Below, piece after piece: positions 1-7,502 of a stretch of DNA of 36,142 nucleotides (position 1 is the stretch's first letter; every line of letters begins with the position of its first letter). Source of the stretch: a virus; IMG/VR virus record IMGVR_UViG_3300020442_000098, positions 1 to 36,142 of that record; one strand, 5' to 3'. The position numbers and the translations under genes were made by a program. The notes below the pieces were generated by a model. It had not been told where the DNA came from. It did not search any database and saw nothing but the letters and a program-made list of their open reading frames with translations.

Positions 1-1907
1 GCGCGTGCTCTTTGATGATCACCATCTTTATATGGTTTTCTCTTTGCGTTTGCTTCGCGAGAGATTCTCATCTGATCAGCGATAGACAACTCTTTCTCTT
101 GGAGTTCAGTCTCTTCCCTACGAGTCTTCATTGCTTTTACACGCTTAGAGTATTGCATGTAAGACTCACCAGGTTTCAGTTTAGGTCTACCTGAACTAGA
201 AGATGAACTACTAGATTTAGATGATCCACGATCTTCGCGAGCACGCTGGTTAGCACCAGGACCACCTAACTTACGGTCCTTATCAGGATCGGGATGCCAG
301 AAGTCACCACGTTCGTTGATGTCCTTCTTACCATAGTCACCCTGTGCATTGGGTCTACCTTTCTTCTTGGTAGCGACAGGAGATCCCTTTTTGAAGTCAG
401 AAGGATAAGTTGCTTCCTTTTGGATACCCTTTTCCTTACGCTTTGCTGCTGCCTTAGCAAGCAAACGTGCCTTCGCAGCTGCTCTCTTATCCTTAGGGAT
501 AGAGTAACCATCACGGTCAGTCTTGATCTTTTGATCTACATCACCAACACCATAACCTTCAACGTTCAGGGTCTCAGGATAGTCCTCGTCACCTTTCTTA
601 GCAGGTTTCTCACCACGCTTACGCTTGGCATGGATGTTATCCCAGAGTCCTTTCTTCTTACCTTCCTCCACAGCAGTCCATGGAGCATAGAGAGGACCGT
701 TATAGTTGTTAGCAGCGTCTGGTTTGTAGGACTCATCAACCTTTGCCATCTCCTTATCGATCATTTGTTTGATCGAATCGACAGAGTTGGATCTTAGATT
801 GAATCTAGGAACCTCATATCCAGACTCAGTTCTCTTGATTACAACACCTTTGTAAGAGGTTGCTTGTCCAGCGAACCCCTCTTCATCCTTTTTTTCGTCA
901 AGTACCTCCTGGTTCTTGGCGTGATTGATAGCATGTTCATGCATCTCCGAGACGAGAGTCTTGAGAACATCTACAGATACATTCTCTTCCAGACCATGCT
1001 CGAACTGCACATCATAGTGAGTGATGTTACCTTCCTGATCTAGAGTATGTTGCTCGCTAATGCAATCACCTACACCCCACTCAGCGTGCTCAACTTTAGT
1101 AGAGCAGCAGTGATGTACCTTACCAGGACACTTTTCTTTACCGCACTTCTTACACTTTCCTTCAGCGAGATAAGCGTTGAAACCAAGAAGAGTTTCTTCA
1201 CCCATGCGACGTGCTACACCACGAGCACCACGAGATACTGCCCGTGCTACCTTACCAATACCTTTCTTCAGTGCTCTCTTGATCTTATCGCGCTTACGCT
1301 CGCGAGGAGCGGAAGAAGTTGAGGAAGAGCTAGAAGAACTAGAACTAGAAGAACCAGAAGAAGATCCACCATCAGAACTGCCGTCACTTGACGGACGAGA
1401 CATTGCTTTTTCTTTCTGCTTTGCCTTAGCAGCAGAGAACTCACCAGCAACTTTACCAGCAGCACCTGCAACTTTCTTAGCAGCACCCTTCAGTGCAGAC
1501 TTGAGACGCTCACCACGAGAAGGTTTTGCAGACTTTTCTGCTGCTTTCTTCATTGCAGCACCAGTTGCCAGACGATCCTTTGCCTGGTCTCTACGGCGCT
1601 GGGTCTCTTTAGGATCCACACGTTCAGAAAGAATATCTTGATCACTTTCGATCGCTTCGCAGATGTCCAACAGGTTATCTGCATTGTATTCTGAAAGAAC
1701 TTCCTCAGCAATTTCAAGAAGTTCTTCATCGGTAAACTCATCCACCTCAATACAATCAAAAGAATCTTGATTCTCTCTAAGTGATTGTAGTTTGGATTGA
1801 ATAGATTCAACCGCTAGTTTATTATGACGTTCCATTACTTCTGTGGTTCGTGGGTTTACTTTGATAGTGGATTTCTTTCCAGTGATTTTCTTCTCTTTGT
1901 CTGCCAT
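1..1907 (-). CDS. Large charged probable virion protein (N-terminal 635 codons, runs off the window)
   Basis: An open frame runs without a stop from an ATG at 1907 to the left edge, so the 3' end is missing. The ATG overlaps the stop of the upstream gene (TGATG), which supports this start. The product is very rich in Lys, Arg, Glu, Ala and Ser. An acidic helical region (about 40-90) is followed by a basic Ala/Lys region, a Ser-rich linker around residues 175-200, a second basic region, a Cys cluster (CKKCGKEKC, then HHCC) near 255-275, and a second Ser tract near 585. AYLAE-G just before the Cys cluster fits the (L/I)xE cleavage rule of the T4 prohead protease gp21. No enzymatic domain was recognised. 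Composition and position beside other virion-like genes suggest a head-internal or structural protein; that role is inference. Confidence 0.75.
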   Translation of the reverse strand, partial: MADKEKKITGKKSTIKVNPRTTEVMERHNKLAVESIQSKLQSLRENQDSFDCIEVDEFTDEELLEIAEEVLSEYNADNLLDICEAIESDQDILSERVDPKETQRRRDQAKDRLATGAAMKKAAEKSAKPSRGERLKSALKGAAKKVAGAAGKVAGEFSAAKAKQKEKAMSRPSSDGSSDGGSSSGSSSSSSSSSSSTSSAPRERKRDKIKRALKKGIGKVARAVSRGARGVARRMGEETLLGFNAYLAEGKCKKCGKEKCPGKVHHCCSTKVEHAEWGVGDCISEQHTLDQEGNITHYDVQFEHGLEENVSVDVLKTLVSEMHEHAINHAKNQEVLDEKKDEEGFAGQATSYKGVVIKRTESGYEVPRFNLRSNSVDSIKQMIDKEMAKVDESYKPDAANNYNGPLYAPWTAVEEGKKKGLWDNIHAKRKRGEKPAKKGDEDYPETLNVEGYGVGDVDQKIKTDRDGYSIPKDKRAAAKARLLAKAAAKRKEKGIQKEATYPSDFKKGSPVATKKKGRPNAQGDYGKKDINERGDFWHPDPDKDRKLGGPGANQRAREDRGSSKSSSSSSSSGRPKLKPGESYMQYSKRVKAMKTRREETELQEKELSIADQMRISREANAKRKPYKDGDHQRAR

Positions 1908-2731
1908 CAGTCTTTCTTTTTCATGTTTGCTTTACGATACTGAAGTTCAGCACGAGCGCCACTGGTCATACGACCTTGACCCTGAGGTTTCTTAGATCCA
2001 CCTGCAGGATTAGGACCAGTATTCTTGACAGCACGGGAGGAATATGCTGCACCACTGTGCTTGCTATCACCCGATACCATCTTACCGCCATCAGAACGAC
2101 TATCCTGATACTCTTTCTCAGACTGACCGTGCTTACCCTTGTAGAGTTCTTCCAGTTCGTCGAACTTCTCGCCAATGATGTAGCGTACTTCATCGTCAGA
2201 GAACAGACCAGATTCCATCAGAGATGCTTCCATGGTCTCTAGTTCTTCATTAGCAGGAACGCAGTTAGGAACTTCCTTACCGTCCTTCATCTTAGTGCCT
2301 TTTGCCTTATATCCTTTCCAGCAGGTAGATGCACCAACGTTCTTGCGTGCTGCCTTCAGACCTTCTTCGAGATCTTCTTCTACTTCATGCTCAATAACCT
2401 TACCTTCAGCATCCTTTTCATGATGTTCTTTGAACTGTGGATGATCATCGAGTTTCATGCCACGCTTCTTCTCTAGCGCCGCTTTTCTTTTTGCCGTACC
2501 CTCAGGACCATCACCATGACGGTTACCTTTGGTGTTATCATATCCTTCGGCGCGGGTATCTTTCCCGTCTGCCTTCAAACCTTTCTTGCGCTGGATTGCG
2601 TTGTGAACAGCACCAGCATGTTCCTTAGAACCGCTTTCAACTTTGCCGTCACCGTCGTAATCCTTAGCAGCTTTCTTCTCCTGAACTAGTTTCAGGGCAT
2701 CTTCAATACCAGGGAGTGCTTCGTAATTCAT
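1907..2731 (-). CDS. Probable virion structural/internal protein with DxDxDG motif
   Basis: The frame encodes 274 residues starting at an ATG six bases after the stop of the nucleotidylyltransferase gene. Near the N-terminus (about 24-32) lies DYDGDGKVE, an EF-hand/dockerin-like calcium loop that recurs in cyanophage virion proteins. Around 130-160 is a Cys-containing motif (STCWKGYKAKGTKMKDGKEV followed by PNCVP) that I recall from other T4-like cyanophage structural proteins. DLEEG before it fits a gp21 protease site. The C-terminus is basic (KANMKKKD). The protein is hydrophilic, without membrane segments or a catalytic motif. A head-associated role is inferred from composition and neighbours; the exact function is unknown. 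Confidence 0.75.
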   Translation of the reverse strand: MNYEALPGIEDALKLVQEKKAAKDYDGDGKVESGSKEHAGAVHNAIQRKKGLKADGKDTRAEGYDNTKGNRHGDGPEGTAKRKAALEKKRGMKLDDHPQFKEHHEKDAEGKVIEHEVEEDLEEGLKAARKNVGASTCWKGYKAKGTKMKDGKEVPNCVPANEELETMEASLMESGLFSDDEVRYIIGEKFDELEELYKGKHGQSEKEYQDSRSDGGKMVSGDSKHSGAAYSSRAVKNTGPNPAGGSKKPQGQGRMTSGARAELQYRKANMKKKD

Positions 2732-2736
2732 CGGTA

Positions 2737-3912
2737 CTAGGAACTTTTGTTTCTTTTATTTATCTTTTGGATGAATTGTCCAGGAGTCATCGCCGCTAGT
2801 TTTTGTGCTAACTCGTCTGTTCCTAGTTCACCCAGTGGTGTAAAATCAAAACGTTTGATGTCATTTCTCTCTACGAGATCATGCAACCAACCGCGATAGA
2901 TTTGCTCATGCTCATCTATGTATATGACATAGTTGACCCCACGAGATACTACCTTGCCAAGTATCCCTGTATTGACGTTCTCAACAACACAACCAACTCT
3001 GAAAATTTCTTTGTTGTAGTATTGCTCTCGTAGTCCTTTAGGGTCTAACTTAGGTGCAATCTCATGAAGATTGTAAGATAGATCAGCAAAGTCTTCAACT
3101 TCCTCCATCTTCATGTTACCACGCAGATGTGAGAACATCTCTTTACGCTGGTCTGGTGTGAGATTCTTTGAACATCCTGTGCAGAATCCTTCAAAGTCAT
3201 TCTCTGCAGCAAATGCACGCATCTTAGATGCAGACATACCAGACACATCATCAGCATCTGGGTCACGATCACCAGCAGACTTTACGCTAATGTTGTTGAA
3301 GTTGTATAGTTTACCATTGTACTTGTTAGCGAGAGCATCAAACTCTTTGACGCGATCACCACCAACAACAATGTTTACGTCACTATATCCTTCAGCATAC
3401 AGACCCTCCAGAACATCAAAGATCGACTTGACCTTCTCATCGTTGTGGATTTTTGCTGCATGATCTGGATATGCATTACGCATATAGTGGACCTTAGTCT
3501 CAGGATCTAGAGGATTTTTCTTAGGATCATGAGACCGTGATGGATAGATTCTATAATCTCCATCCTCTGCCATGGACGCTACTTGGTTGATAAGTTTTTC
3601 ATGTCCAGTAGTAGGGGGATTGAATCTTCCAAATGTAATAGTAATTGGACCTTTAGAGACCTCGCCAGGTGCCTCAGGTACAGCGGGTTGTTCCGCCGCT
3701 GGTGGTTGTTCTTGTTCTTGTCCTGCATTATTAGGTGCGCTCTGCTGTTGCTGTGATACAGGGATTAGTTTTCCCTGCTGTGATACATGTGTAACCGTAC
3801 CTGATTTATCCATCCAGCGTCCATACCCAGCATGGGTCAGACCAAGTTTTTCTGCTTGCTGTCCTGCTGTAGATTTTGCTGCCTCGGAAAGAAAGGTGCT
3901 AAACTTTTTCAT
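2737..3912 (-). CDS. Cytidylyltransferase-like nucleotidylyltransferase with capsid-targeting N-terminus
   Basis: This 391-residue protein has two parts. Residues 90-240 carry an HIGH-type nucleotidylyltransferase core: TFGRFNPPTTGHEKL at 93-107 ((T/H)xGH signature), GGDRVKEF in the middle and SASK at 227-230 (the SxSK-type motif). Such enzymes move a nucleotidyl group onto a phosphorylated acceptor, as in NMN or phosphopantetheine adenylylation; the substrate cannot be read here. The N-terminus MKKFSTFLSEA closely resembles the capsid-targeting sequence of T4 internal proteins (MKTYQEFIAEA), including an LSE-A prohead-protease site after residue 10. A GLTHAGYGRW..GTVTH..GKL segment and a Gln/Pro-rich linker follow. 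The C-terminal 120 residues are unassigned. The ATG lies 14 nt inside the upstream ligase-like gene, suggesting coupled translation. Confidence 0.85.
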   Translation of the reverse strand: MKKFSTFLSEAAKSTAGQQAEKLGLTHAGYGRWMDKSGTVTHVSQQGKLIPVSQQQQSAPNNAGQEQEQPPAAEQPAVPEAPGEVSKGPITITFGRFNPPTTGHEKLINQVASMAEDGDYRIYPSRSHDPKKNPLDPETKVHYMRNAYPDHAAKIHNDEKVKSIFDVLEGLYAEGYSDVNIVVGGDRVKEFDALANKYNGKLYNFNNISVKSAGDRDPDADDVSGMSASKMRAFAAENDFEGFCTGCSKNLTPDQRKEMFSHLRGNMKMEEVEDFADLSYNLHEIAPKLDPKGLREQYYNKEIFRVGCVVENVNTGILGKVVSRGVNYVIYIDEHEQIYRGWLHDLVERNDIKRFDFTPLGELGTDELAQKLAAMTPGQFIQKINKRNKSS

Positions 3913-4864
3913 TCGTCCAATTTTTATCTAGTGTAAAGTTTGCCTTGCTAAACTCCAACCTATTTACAATTTTGTATGTTGTGTCAGAACTACTAATGAC
4001 GAAACCCTCATGATCGGTTGTTTGTCCATCAATATAACATTCTGCTTGGTTGTGTACGATGACCTTACCAAACGCACGCATCTTTAGATTATAGATGACA
4101 TGGTATAGACGAAAAATATCAACGTTCACCTGGCATTTATATTTATCAGGTAACGACTCATACAATTCAGTTGCAGTAGGAAGGAAACCACGACGAATAT
4201 ATTTGTTGACGTGGGTCTTCAGGTACTGACGTGTGGCGCGAGACTGAGGGAACTTGCTACGAGTAGCAAAGAACTTGACTTTGATGCTGTCAATTGCTTG
4301 CTTGAGTACATCATAGTAATCAATAGATGCATGGTTGGTGTCAACCATATAGCAACGATCTGTGCGCTCATCCGTAAACTCGATGTCGGGAACACGGACG
4401 CCAAAAGTGGGGGTGCAGTTTTGAAACTCGCCAGTGTAATATGTATGCACTGCAATCACCATGGATTGCTCGATGATCTGAGGGAAGCGATACTCAATAG
4501 TATTAGGACGGAACGTATCAGTATCACCGAAACCGATGAAGTCACCCTGAAGATAACCAGTCTTGGGAACAGGAAGACACTCGAAAGCAACGTGGAGGAT
4601 AGTAGCAACAGGACCCTCGTGGTTCTTGTCGATGTCATTGTGGTTGTAATTTACCTTGACCAGACGCTTATTGAACACAGACTTCGTGCCAACAAAAAAG
4701 CGTCCAGAAGTAGGGCAGATACCCCACACTAGAGCAGGGGCACCATCCCACTTCACAGACACTTGCTGATCTCGTGGCAGATTGTAGAAGAAATTGACTA
4801 GACTCTTGCCTTCACCATGGAAAACCATGTCTTCGGGGTGCTCAAGGTGAGTGTTGCCTGCCAT
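3899..4864 (-). CDS. DNA/RNA ligase-like nucleotidyltransferase (DUF6267-like)
   Basis: This 321-residue protein shows the ordered motifs of the covalent nucleotidyltransferase (ATP-dependent ligase/capping enzyme) superfamily. They are motif I VKWDGAPALVWG with candidate nucleophile Lys38, a FFVGTKS segment near 56-62, a motif III-like YLQGDFIGF at 104-112, motif IV HEGFVIS at 285-291 and motif V YKIVN with Lys298. Such proteins form a lysyl-NMP intermediate and pass it to a nucleic acid end or another acceptor. The acceptor is unknown, and there is no recognisable OB-fold tail because the protein ends 20 residues after motif V. It is the first gene behind a promoter (4887-4915), has an AGGA ribosome site close to the ATG, and leads an operon continuing into the nucleotidylyltransferase and two virion-like genes. 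The family name is from memory. Confidence 0.75.
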   Translation of the reverse strand: MAGNTHLEHPEDMVFHGEGKSLVNFFYNLPRDQQVSVKWDGAPALVWGICPTSGRFFVGTKSVFNKRLVKVNYNHNDIDKNHEGPVATILHVAFECLPVPKTGYLQGDFIGFGDTDTFRPNTIEYRFPQIIEQSMVIAVHTYYTGEFQNCTPTFGVRVPDIEFTDERTDRCYMVDTNHASIDYYDVLKQAIDSIKVKFFATRSKFPQSRATRQYLKTHVNKYIRRGFLPTATELYESLPDKYKCQVNVDIFRLYHVIYNLKMRAFGKVIVHNQAECYIDGQTTDHEGFVISSSDTTYKIVNRLEFSKANFTLDKNWTNEKV

Positions 4865-4886
4865 GTGTCCTGTGCTTTATACATGT

Positions 4887-4915
4887 ATTATAGCACGGAT
4901 CACGCTAGCGTGCTA
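4887..4915 (-). promoter_or_regulatory. Sigma70-type promoter with extended -10
   Basis: On the minus strand a perfect -10 box TATAAT (4887-4892) is preceded by TGC, giving an extended -10. Seventeen bases upstream is a weak -35, TAGCAC (4910-4915). It points at the ATG at 4864 with a leader of about 20 nt. The minus-strand bases TGATCCGTGCTATA are identical in the cobS promoter at 24907-24935. A perfect 12-bp palindrome, CACGCTAGCGTG (4901-4912), covers the spacer and the edge of the -35. Confidence 0.65.
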
Positions 4916-4919
4916 CCCC

Positions 4920-6347
4920 TTAGTACAGTTTGCCAAATGGACCAAAGCGTTTGCCCTTCTTGGCAGCGATGAACACCATATCAGTCATGAACTCATCACG
5001 CTTGTCATCATTCATGTCTAAGACAACTTCCAAAAACTTCATTTGCATACACTTACTGTTTGCAACTTCTGGTTTATTAGCATAGGTTTGCTGCATGTTA
5101 GTTACAAATTCATCTACGCTAGTAATTTCAGTTTCTACCTGATTGCTTCGTAACTTTTGGAAGAGTCTTTTATACTCATCTTGAGTTTTCTTTTCATTGA
5201 ACTGAGAAGCATTAGTAGGATACTTCTTATGGTCACTTTCAAATTTGACCTTGTTATCCTCAAGTAGTTTCTTGACCATATCAACTGGTGCCTTACCCAT
5301 ACGAGCAGCGGCAGCACCTGTCTCTGTAGGTTCCCACTTCAGATTAGAAAACTTAGTAGAATCATTACCTTTGATCTGGAAGTTGTACACAACATTTTCC
5401 TGACCCTCAACAAAGATTCTTGAGTCCTGTCCAATTCTACCATCACTATTTTTATATGCTAGTGGACATGTCATCCTAGCAGTCTTGAAGTTGTAGTTCG
5501 CTTCTAGGCCATCTTCGCGAATGTTATACTCTTCATACTTGGCAATGCCACCACTGACTTTCTTTAGAGATACACCAACAACTTTTCTGTCTGTATACAG
5601 TTTTCTAAGAACTGCATTGAGTTCTAGGATAGTTTGAGAACCATTACCATCGATAGTCTTATCAATAGTTCTCATGACTCCTGCTTCATCCTTGATACAC
5701 CAGATGTCTGCAGGGTTCCAAGTATCTTTCTTACTGATACCAAACTTTGATCGTACGATATCAGAGATATAATCCATAAATCCACCATCTCTGTTGAACT
5801 CATGGAAAGATTCGCCTTGGAATTCTTTTAGCATTCTTGCTTGCTGTGCATAGAATACTTTCAACCACTCTTCTTCTACGCCAGGGTAAATGTCTTCTAG
5901 TTCAGAATACTTTTTGTCTAATTTGATATCAGTCCACGCCTTGTAGCGTATGTTATCATTTAGAACTCTACGAAAAATCCATGCAGACGCTCGTTCTTGC
6001 ATGGCAGTGGTCTTAGCATCTGCTGCTTTAGCAGATTTTTTATTACTTGCAATAAACCTGACGTTGTAATTACCAAAGGTATAGTCAAGAGTTGCTTTAC
6101 CTGCTTTGATTTTGATATCAACCTCAGGATCATTCTTACTCAAGTTCTGTTCAATCTTGTCTAGGTTATCCTCACCTAGTTTGATTGTCCACATAGACCT
6201 ACCAGAGGCATTCCAATTAGAATCTGCAAAGAAATAATCTGGGTTTGGGATACCTTTAGTTGCGGCATCCCATACACCTTTGATTTTGAGTGACTTTGCC
6301 TTTGCAGTTGCCTTATCAAAAGGCATATTGTACATGACTTTAGCCAT
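4920..6347 (-). CDS. Conserved-looking hypothetical protein, 475 aa
   Basis: The frame encodes 475 residues from ATG at 6347, with a late-promoter-like CATAAATA and no other gene in the 50 bases upstream. I do not recognise a catalytic domain. The protein is soluble and mixed charged, with no signal or membrane segment. Landmarks are a Trp-rich motif DTWNPADIWCIKD near 207-219, a Lys/Ala stretch near 100-115, and a C-terminus ending GKRFGPFGKLY. WNPADIW-like motifs occur in several poorly characterised phage proteins, but I cannot tie this to a function. It ends immediately before the promoter of the ligase-like gene. It may form a unit with the 107- and 50-residue genes upstream. Confidence 0.7.
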   Translation of the reverse strand: MAKVMYNMPFDKATAKAKSLKIKGVWDAATKGIPNPDYFFADSNWNASGRSMWTIKLGEDNLDKIEQNLSKNDPEVDIKIKAGKATLDYTFGNYNVRFIASNKKSAKAADAKTTAMQERASAWIFRRVLNDNIRYKAWTDIKLDKKYSELEDIYPGVEEEWLKVFYAQQARMLKEFQGESFHEFNRDGGFMDYISDIVRSKFGISKKDTWNPADIWCIKDEAGVMRTIDKTIDGNGSQTILELNAVLRKLYTDRKVVGVSLKKVSGGIAKYEEYNIREDGLEANYNFKTARMTCPLAYKNSDGRIGQDSRIFVEGQENVVYNFQIKGNDSTKFSNLKWEPTETGAAAARMGKAPVDMVKKLLEDNKVKFESDHKKYPTNASQFNEKKTQDEYKRLFQKLRSNQVETEITSVDEFVTNMQQTYANKPEVANSKCMQMKFLEVVLDMNDDKRDEFMTDMVFIAAKKGKRFGPFGKLY

Positions 6348-6397
6348 CTTTTTTAGCAGGGTAGGTGATCAAAATACGTTGTACTCTAGTACCATTG

Positions 6398-6721
6398 CTA
6401 TTTATGATCTGCTGCTGATGAATCTTTAGGTCCCTGCGAAGGAGAAAAAGTATCCCTACTTTTATTTTTGATAACAATAAATGCATCTTTGTTGTACTTG
6501 CGTGTGCCTTTTTTTGGTGCCCATTTAGTACCAGCACCATCAATCATATAGACTGACGTGCCACCAACCTCTACAACTACATCATCATAACAATCCCATC
6601 CCAATTCTGCGATGGTATTCTTGATGTTATCATGTAGTGCCTTCATCAGGGCAGATGATTTGCGTTGTGCGATAATAGAATCATCCATAACGTCTTCGTC
6701 AGGATCAAGTCTTCCAATCAT
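6398..6721 (-). CDS. Hypothetical protein, 107 aa
   Basis: The gene starts at an ATG that overlaps the stop of the 50-codon gene upstream (ATGA). The product has an acidic N-terminus (MIGRLDPDEDVMDD), a helical centre, then an alternating segment with VVVEVGGTSVYMID near 48-61 and a basic region containing KWAPKKGTRKYNKD. The C-terminal 20 residues are polar and probably disordered. There is no signal peptide or membrane span and no family was recognised. It sits directly before the 475-residue unknown gene. Confidence 0.65.
   Translation of the reverse strand: MIGRLDPDEDVMDDSIIAQRKSSALMKALHDNIKNTIAELGWDCYDDVVVEVGGTSVYMIDGAGTKWAPKKGTRKYNKDAFIVIKNKSRDTFSPSQGPKDSSAADHK
6399..6406 (-). promoter_or_regulatory. 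Possible T4-type late promoter
   Basis: The minus-strand octamer CATAAATA matches the T4 late promoter consensus TATAAATA in seven of eight bases and lies about 50 nt before the ATG at 6347. It overlaps the stop codon (TAG) of the 107-residue gene. AT-rich octamers arise easily by chance, so this is tentative. Confidence 0.3.
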
Positions 6722-6870
6722 TTACCAACTCCATAATCAGGTGCTTCCTTTTCCAGGTCGCGAATACGTTCTGAGATATCACGTTGCAATCTTTTGATTG
6801 CTGCTCGGGTATCATCAGTTTCTTCCCATTCCCAGGTATCACTGCCAATGGTTTTTGTTCTTTTGGTCAT
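6718..6870 (-). CDS. Small hypothetical protein, 50 aa
   Basis: This short frame begins at ATG 6870 after a GAGGTAAACT leader containing a GAGG ribosome site, and ends in an ATGA overlap with the next gene. The preceding gene stops at 6867, so the starts and stops interlock. The product begins MTKRTKTIGSDTWEWEE and then forms a charged helix containing RLQRDISERIRDLEKE. The helix looks like a short coiled coil. Function unknown. Confidence 0.7.
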   Translation of the reverse strand: MTKRTKTIGSDTWEWEETDDTRAAIKRLQRDISERIRDLEKEAPDYGVGK

Positions 6871-7124
6871 AGTTTACCTCCTACTTTACCATCATTTACA
6901 ACACGACTGTAATCGTCTAGTGTACCATCTTGTAAGCATTTGAGGTGCCAACGGGTCATGTCTAGTACGATCTCTTTAGTGAGACCGAACAAGAAATCAT
7001 CACCGTTCTTTAGTACACTCTTCCACATGAACCTAGTTTCTTCCACACGGAATGCATCATCGATCCATTCATATTCTGGTTCAGTCTTGGGTGTCTGAGG
7101 AATCTGAGTCGTCTGTTGCTCCAT
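6867..7124 (-). CDS. Hypothetical protein, 85 aa
   Basis: I chose the start at MEQQTTQIPQ (7124). An in-frame ATG 15 nt upstream (7139) is possible, and neither has a clear ribosome site. The N-terminal 20 residues are Gln/Thr/Pro-rich. The rest looks globular, with WIDDAFRVEETRFMWKSVL and a central DDFLFGLTKEIVLDMTRWHL segment. It overlaps the upstream 79-residue gene by 44 nt. No domain was recognised; it belongs to the run of small genes after mazG. Confidence 0.6.
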   Translation of the reverse strand: MEQQTTQIPQTPKTEPEYEWIDDAFRVEETRFMWKSVLKNGDDFLFGLTKEIVLDMTRWHLKCLQDGTLDDYSRVVNDGKVGGKL

Positions 7125-7320
7125 TTTTGTTGAATCCAAAAGGTCCTACTTTGTTTTTTACACGGTCTTTCATGACAGCACCAGAGAGTGCTTCCATGAC
7201 TTTCAATACATCTTCTGCTTTAGCACCCAATCTAAGGCGCTCCTGCACGAAGTCGTACTTCTGGAAGAATTCATCTGAGACTAACTTATAGTCATCAACT
7301 GTGATCGGTTCGTCTTTCAT
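7081..7320 (-). CDS. Hypothetical acidic protein, 79 aa
   Basis: The start ATG overlaps the preceding stop (ATGA). The product is mostly helical and acidic (ITVDDYKLVSDEFFQKYDFV...), with an Ala/Leu helix AKAEDVLKVMEALSGAVM and a disordered Asp/Ser tail (TDDSDSSDTQD). No membrane span is present and no family was recognised. The tail is encoded within the overlap with the next gene. Confidence 0.65.
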   Translation of the reverse strand: MKDEPITVDDYKLVSDEFFQKYDFVQERLRLGAKAEDVLKVMEALSGAVMKDRVKNKVGPFGFNKNGATDDSDSSDTQD

Positions 7321-7502
7321 TTGTCATCAACCAGTTTGACTTTATATATCGTAGTCTTTGCTTGCTTCTTAGCGAAGTGCAAATCCAAACGCTTCTTTAC
7401 ATAATAGAGACCAACCAGAACAATAATAAACTGGATACCCTCTTCCCAACTCATGTTCCAGGCATCTACCAGGTCAAGTTGTGCTTGTGCTAGTAAGTTC
7501 AT
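7317..7502 (-). CDS. Small single-pass membrane protein, 61 aa
   Basis: The gene is joined to mazG and to the next gene by ATGA overlaps. It has one hydrophobic segment, IQFIIVLVGLYYVKK at about 23-37, flanked by an acidic N-terminal part and a basic C-terminal part (KKRLDLHFAKKQAK). This predicts one transmembrane helix with the C-terminus in the cytoplasm. Function unknown. Confidence 0.65.
   Translation of the reverse strand: MNLLAQAQLDLVDAWNMSWEEGIQFIIVLVGLYYVKKRLDLHFAKKQAKTTIYKVKLVDDK

Noticed and set aside
294-797. Plus-strand frame of 167 codons (and others such as 1177-1641) opposite the left-end gene
   Set aside because: They lie antiparallel to a continuous minus-strand frame with coherent composition and an overlapped start; their sequences are Leu/Ser/Arg-rich shadows without ribosome sites.
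1300-1400. Repetitive gaa/aga pattern that might be a repeat array
   Set aside because: It is the reverse strand of a Ser-coding tract (tct/agt codons) inside the left-end gene, not a CRISPR or tandem repeat with spacers.
4211-4732. Plus-strand frame of 173 codons
   Set aside because: It is fully opposite the ligase-like gene, which shows ordered family motifs; no promoter or ribosome site was seen.
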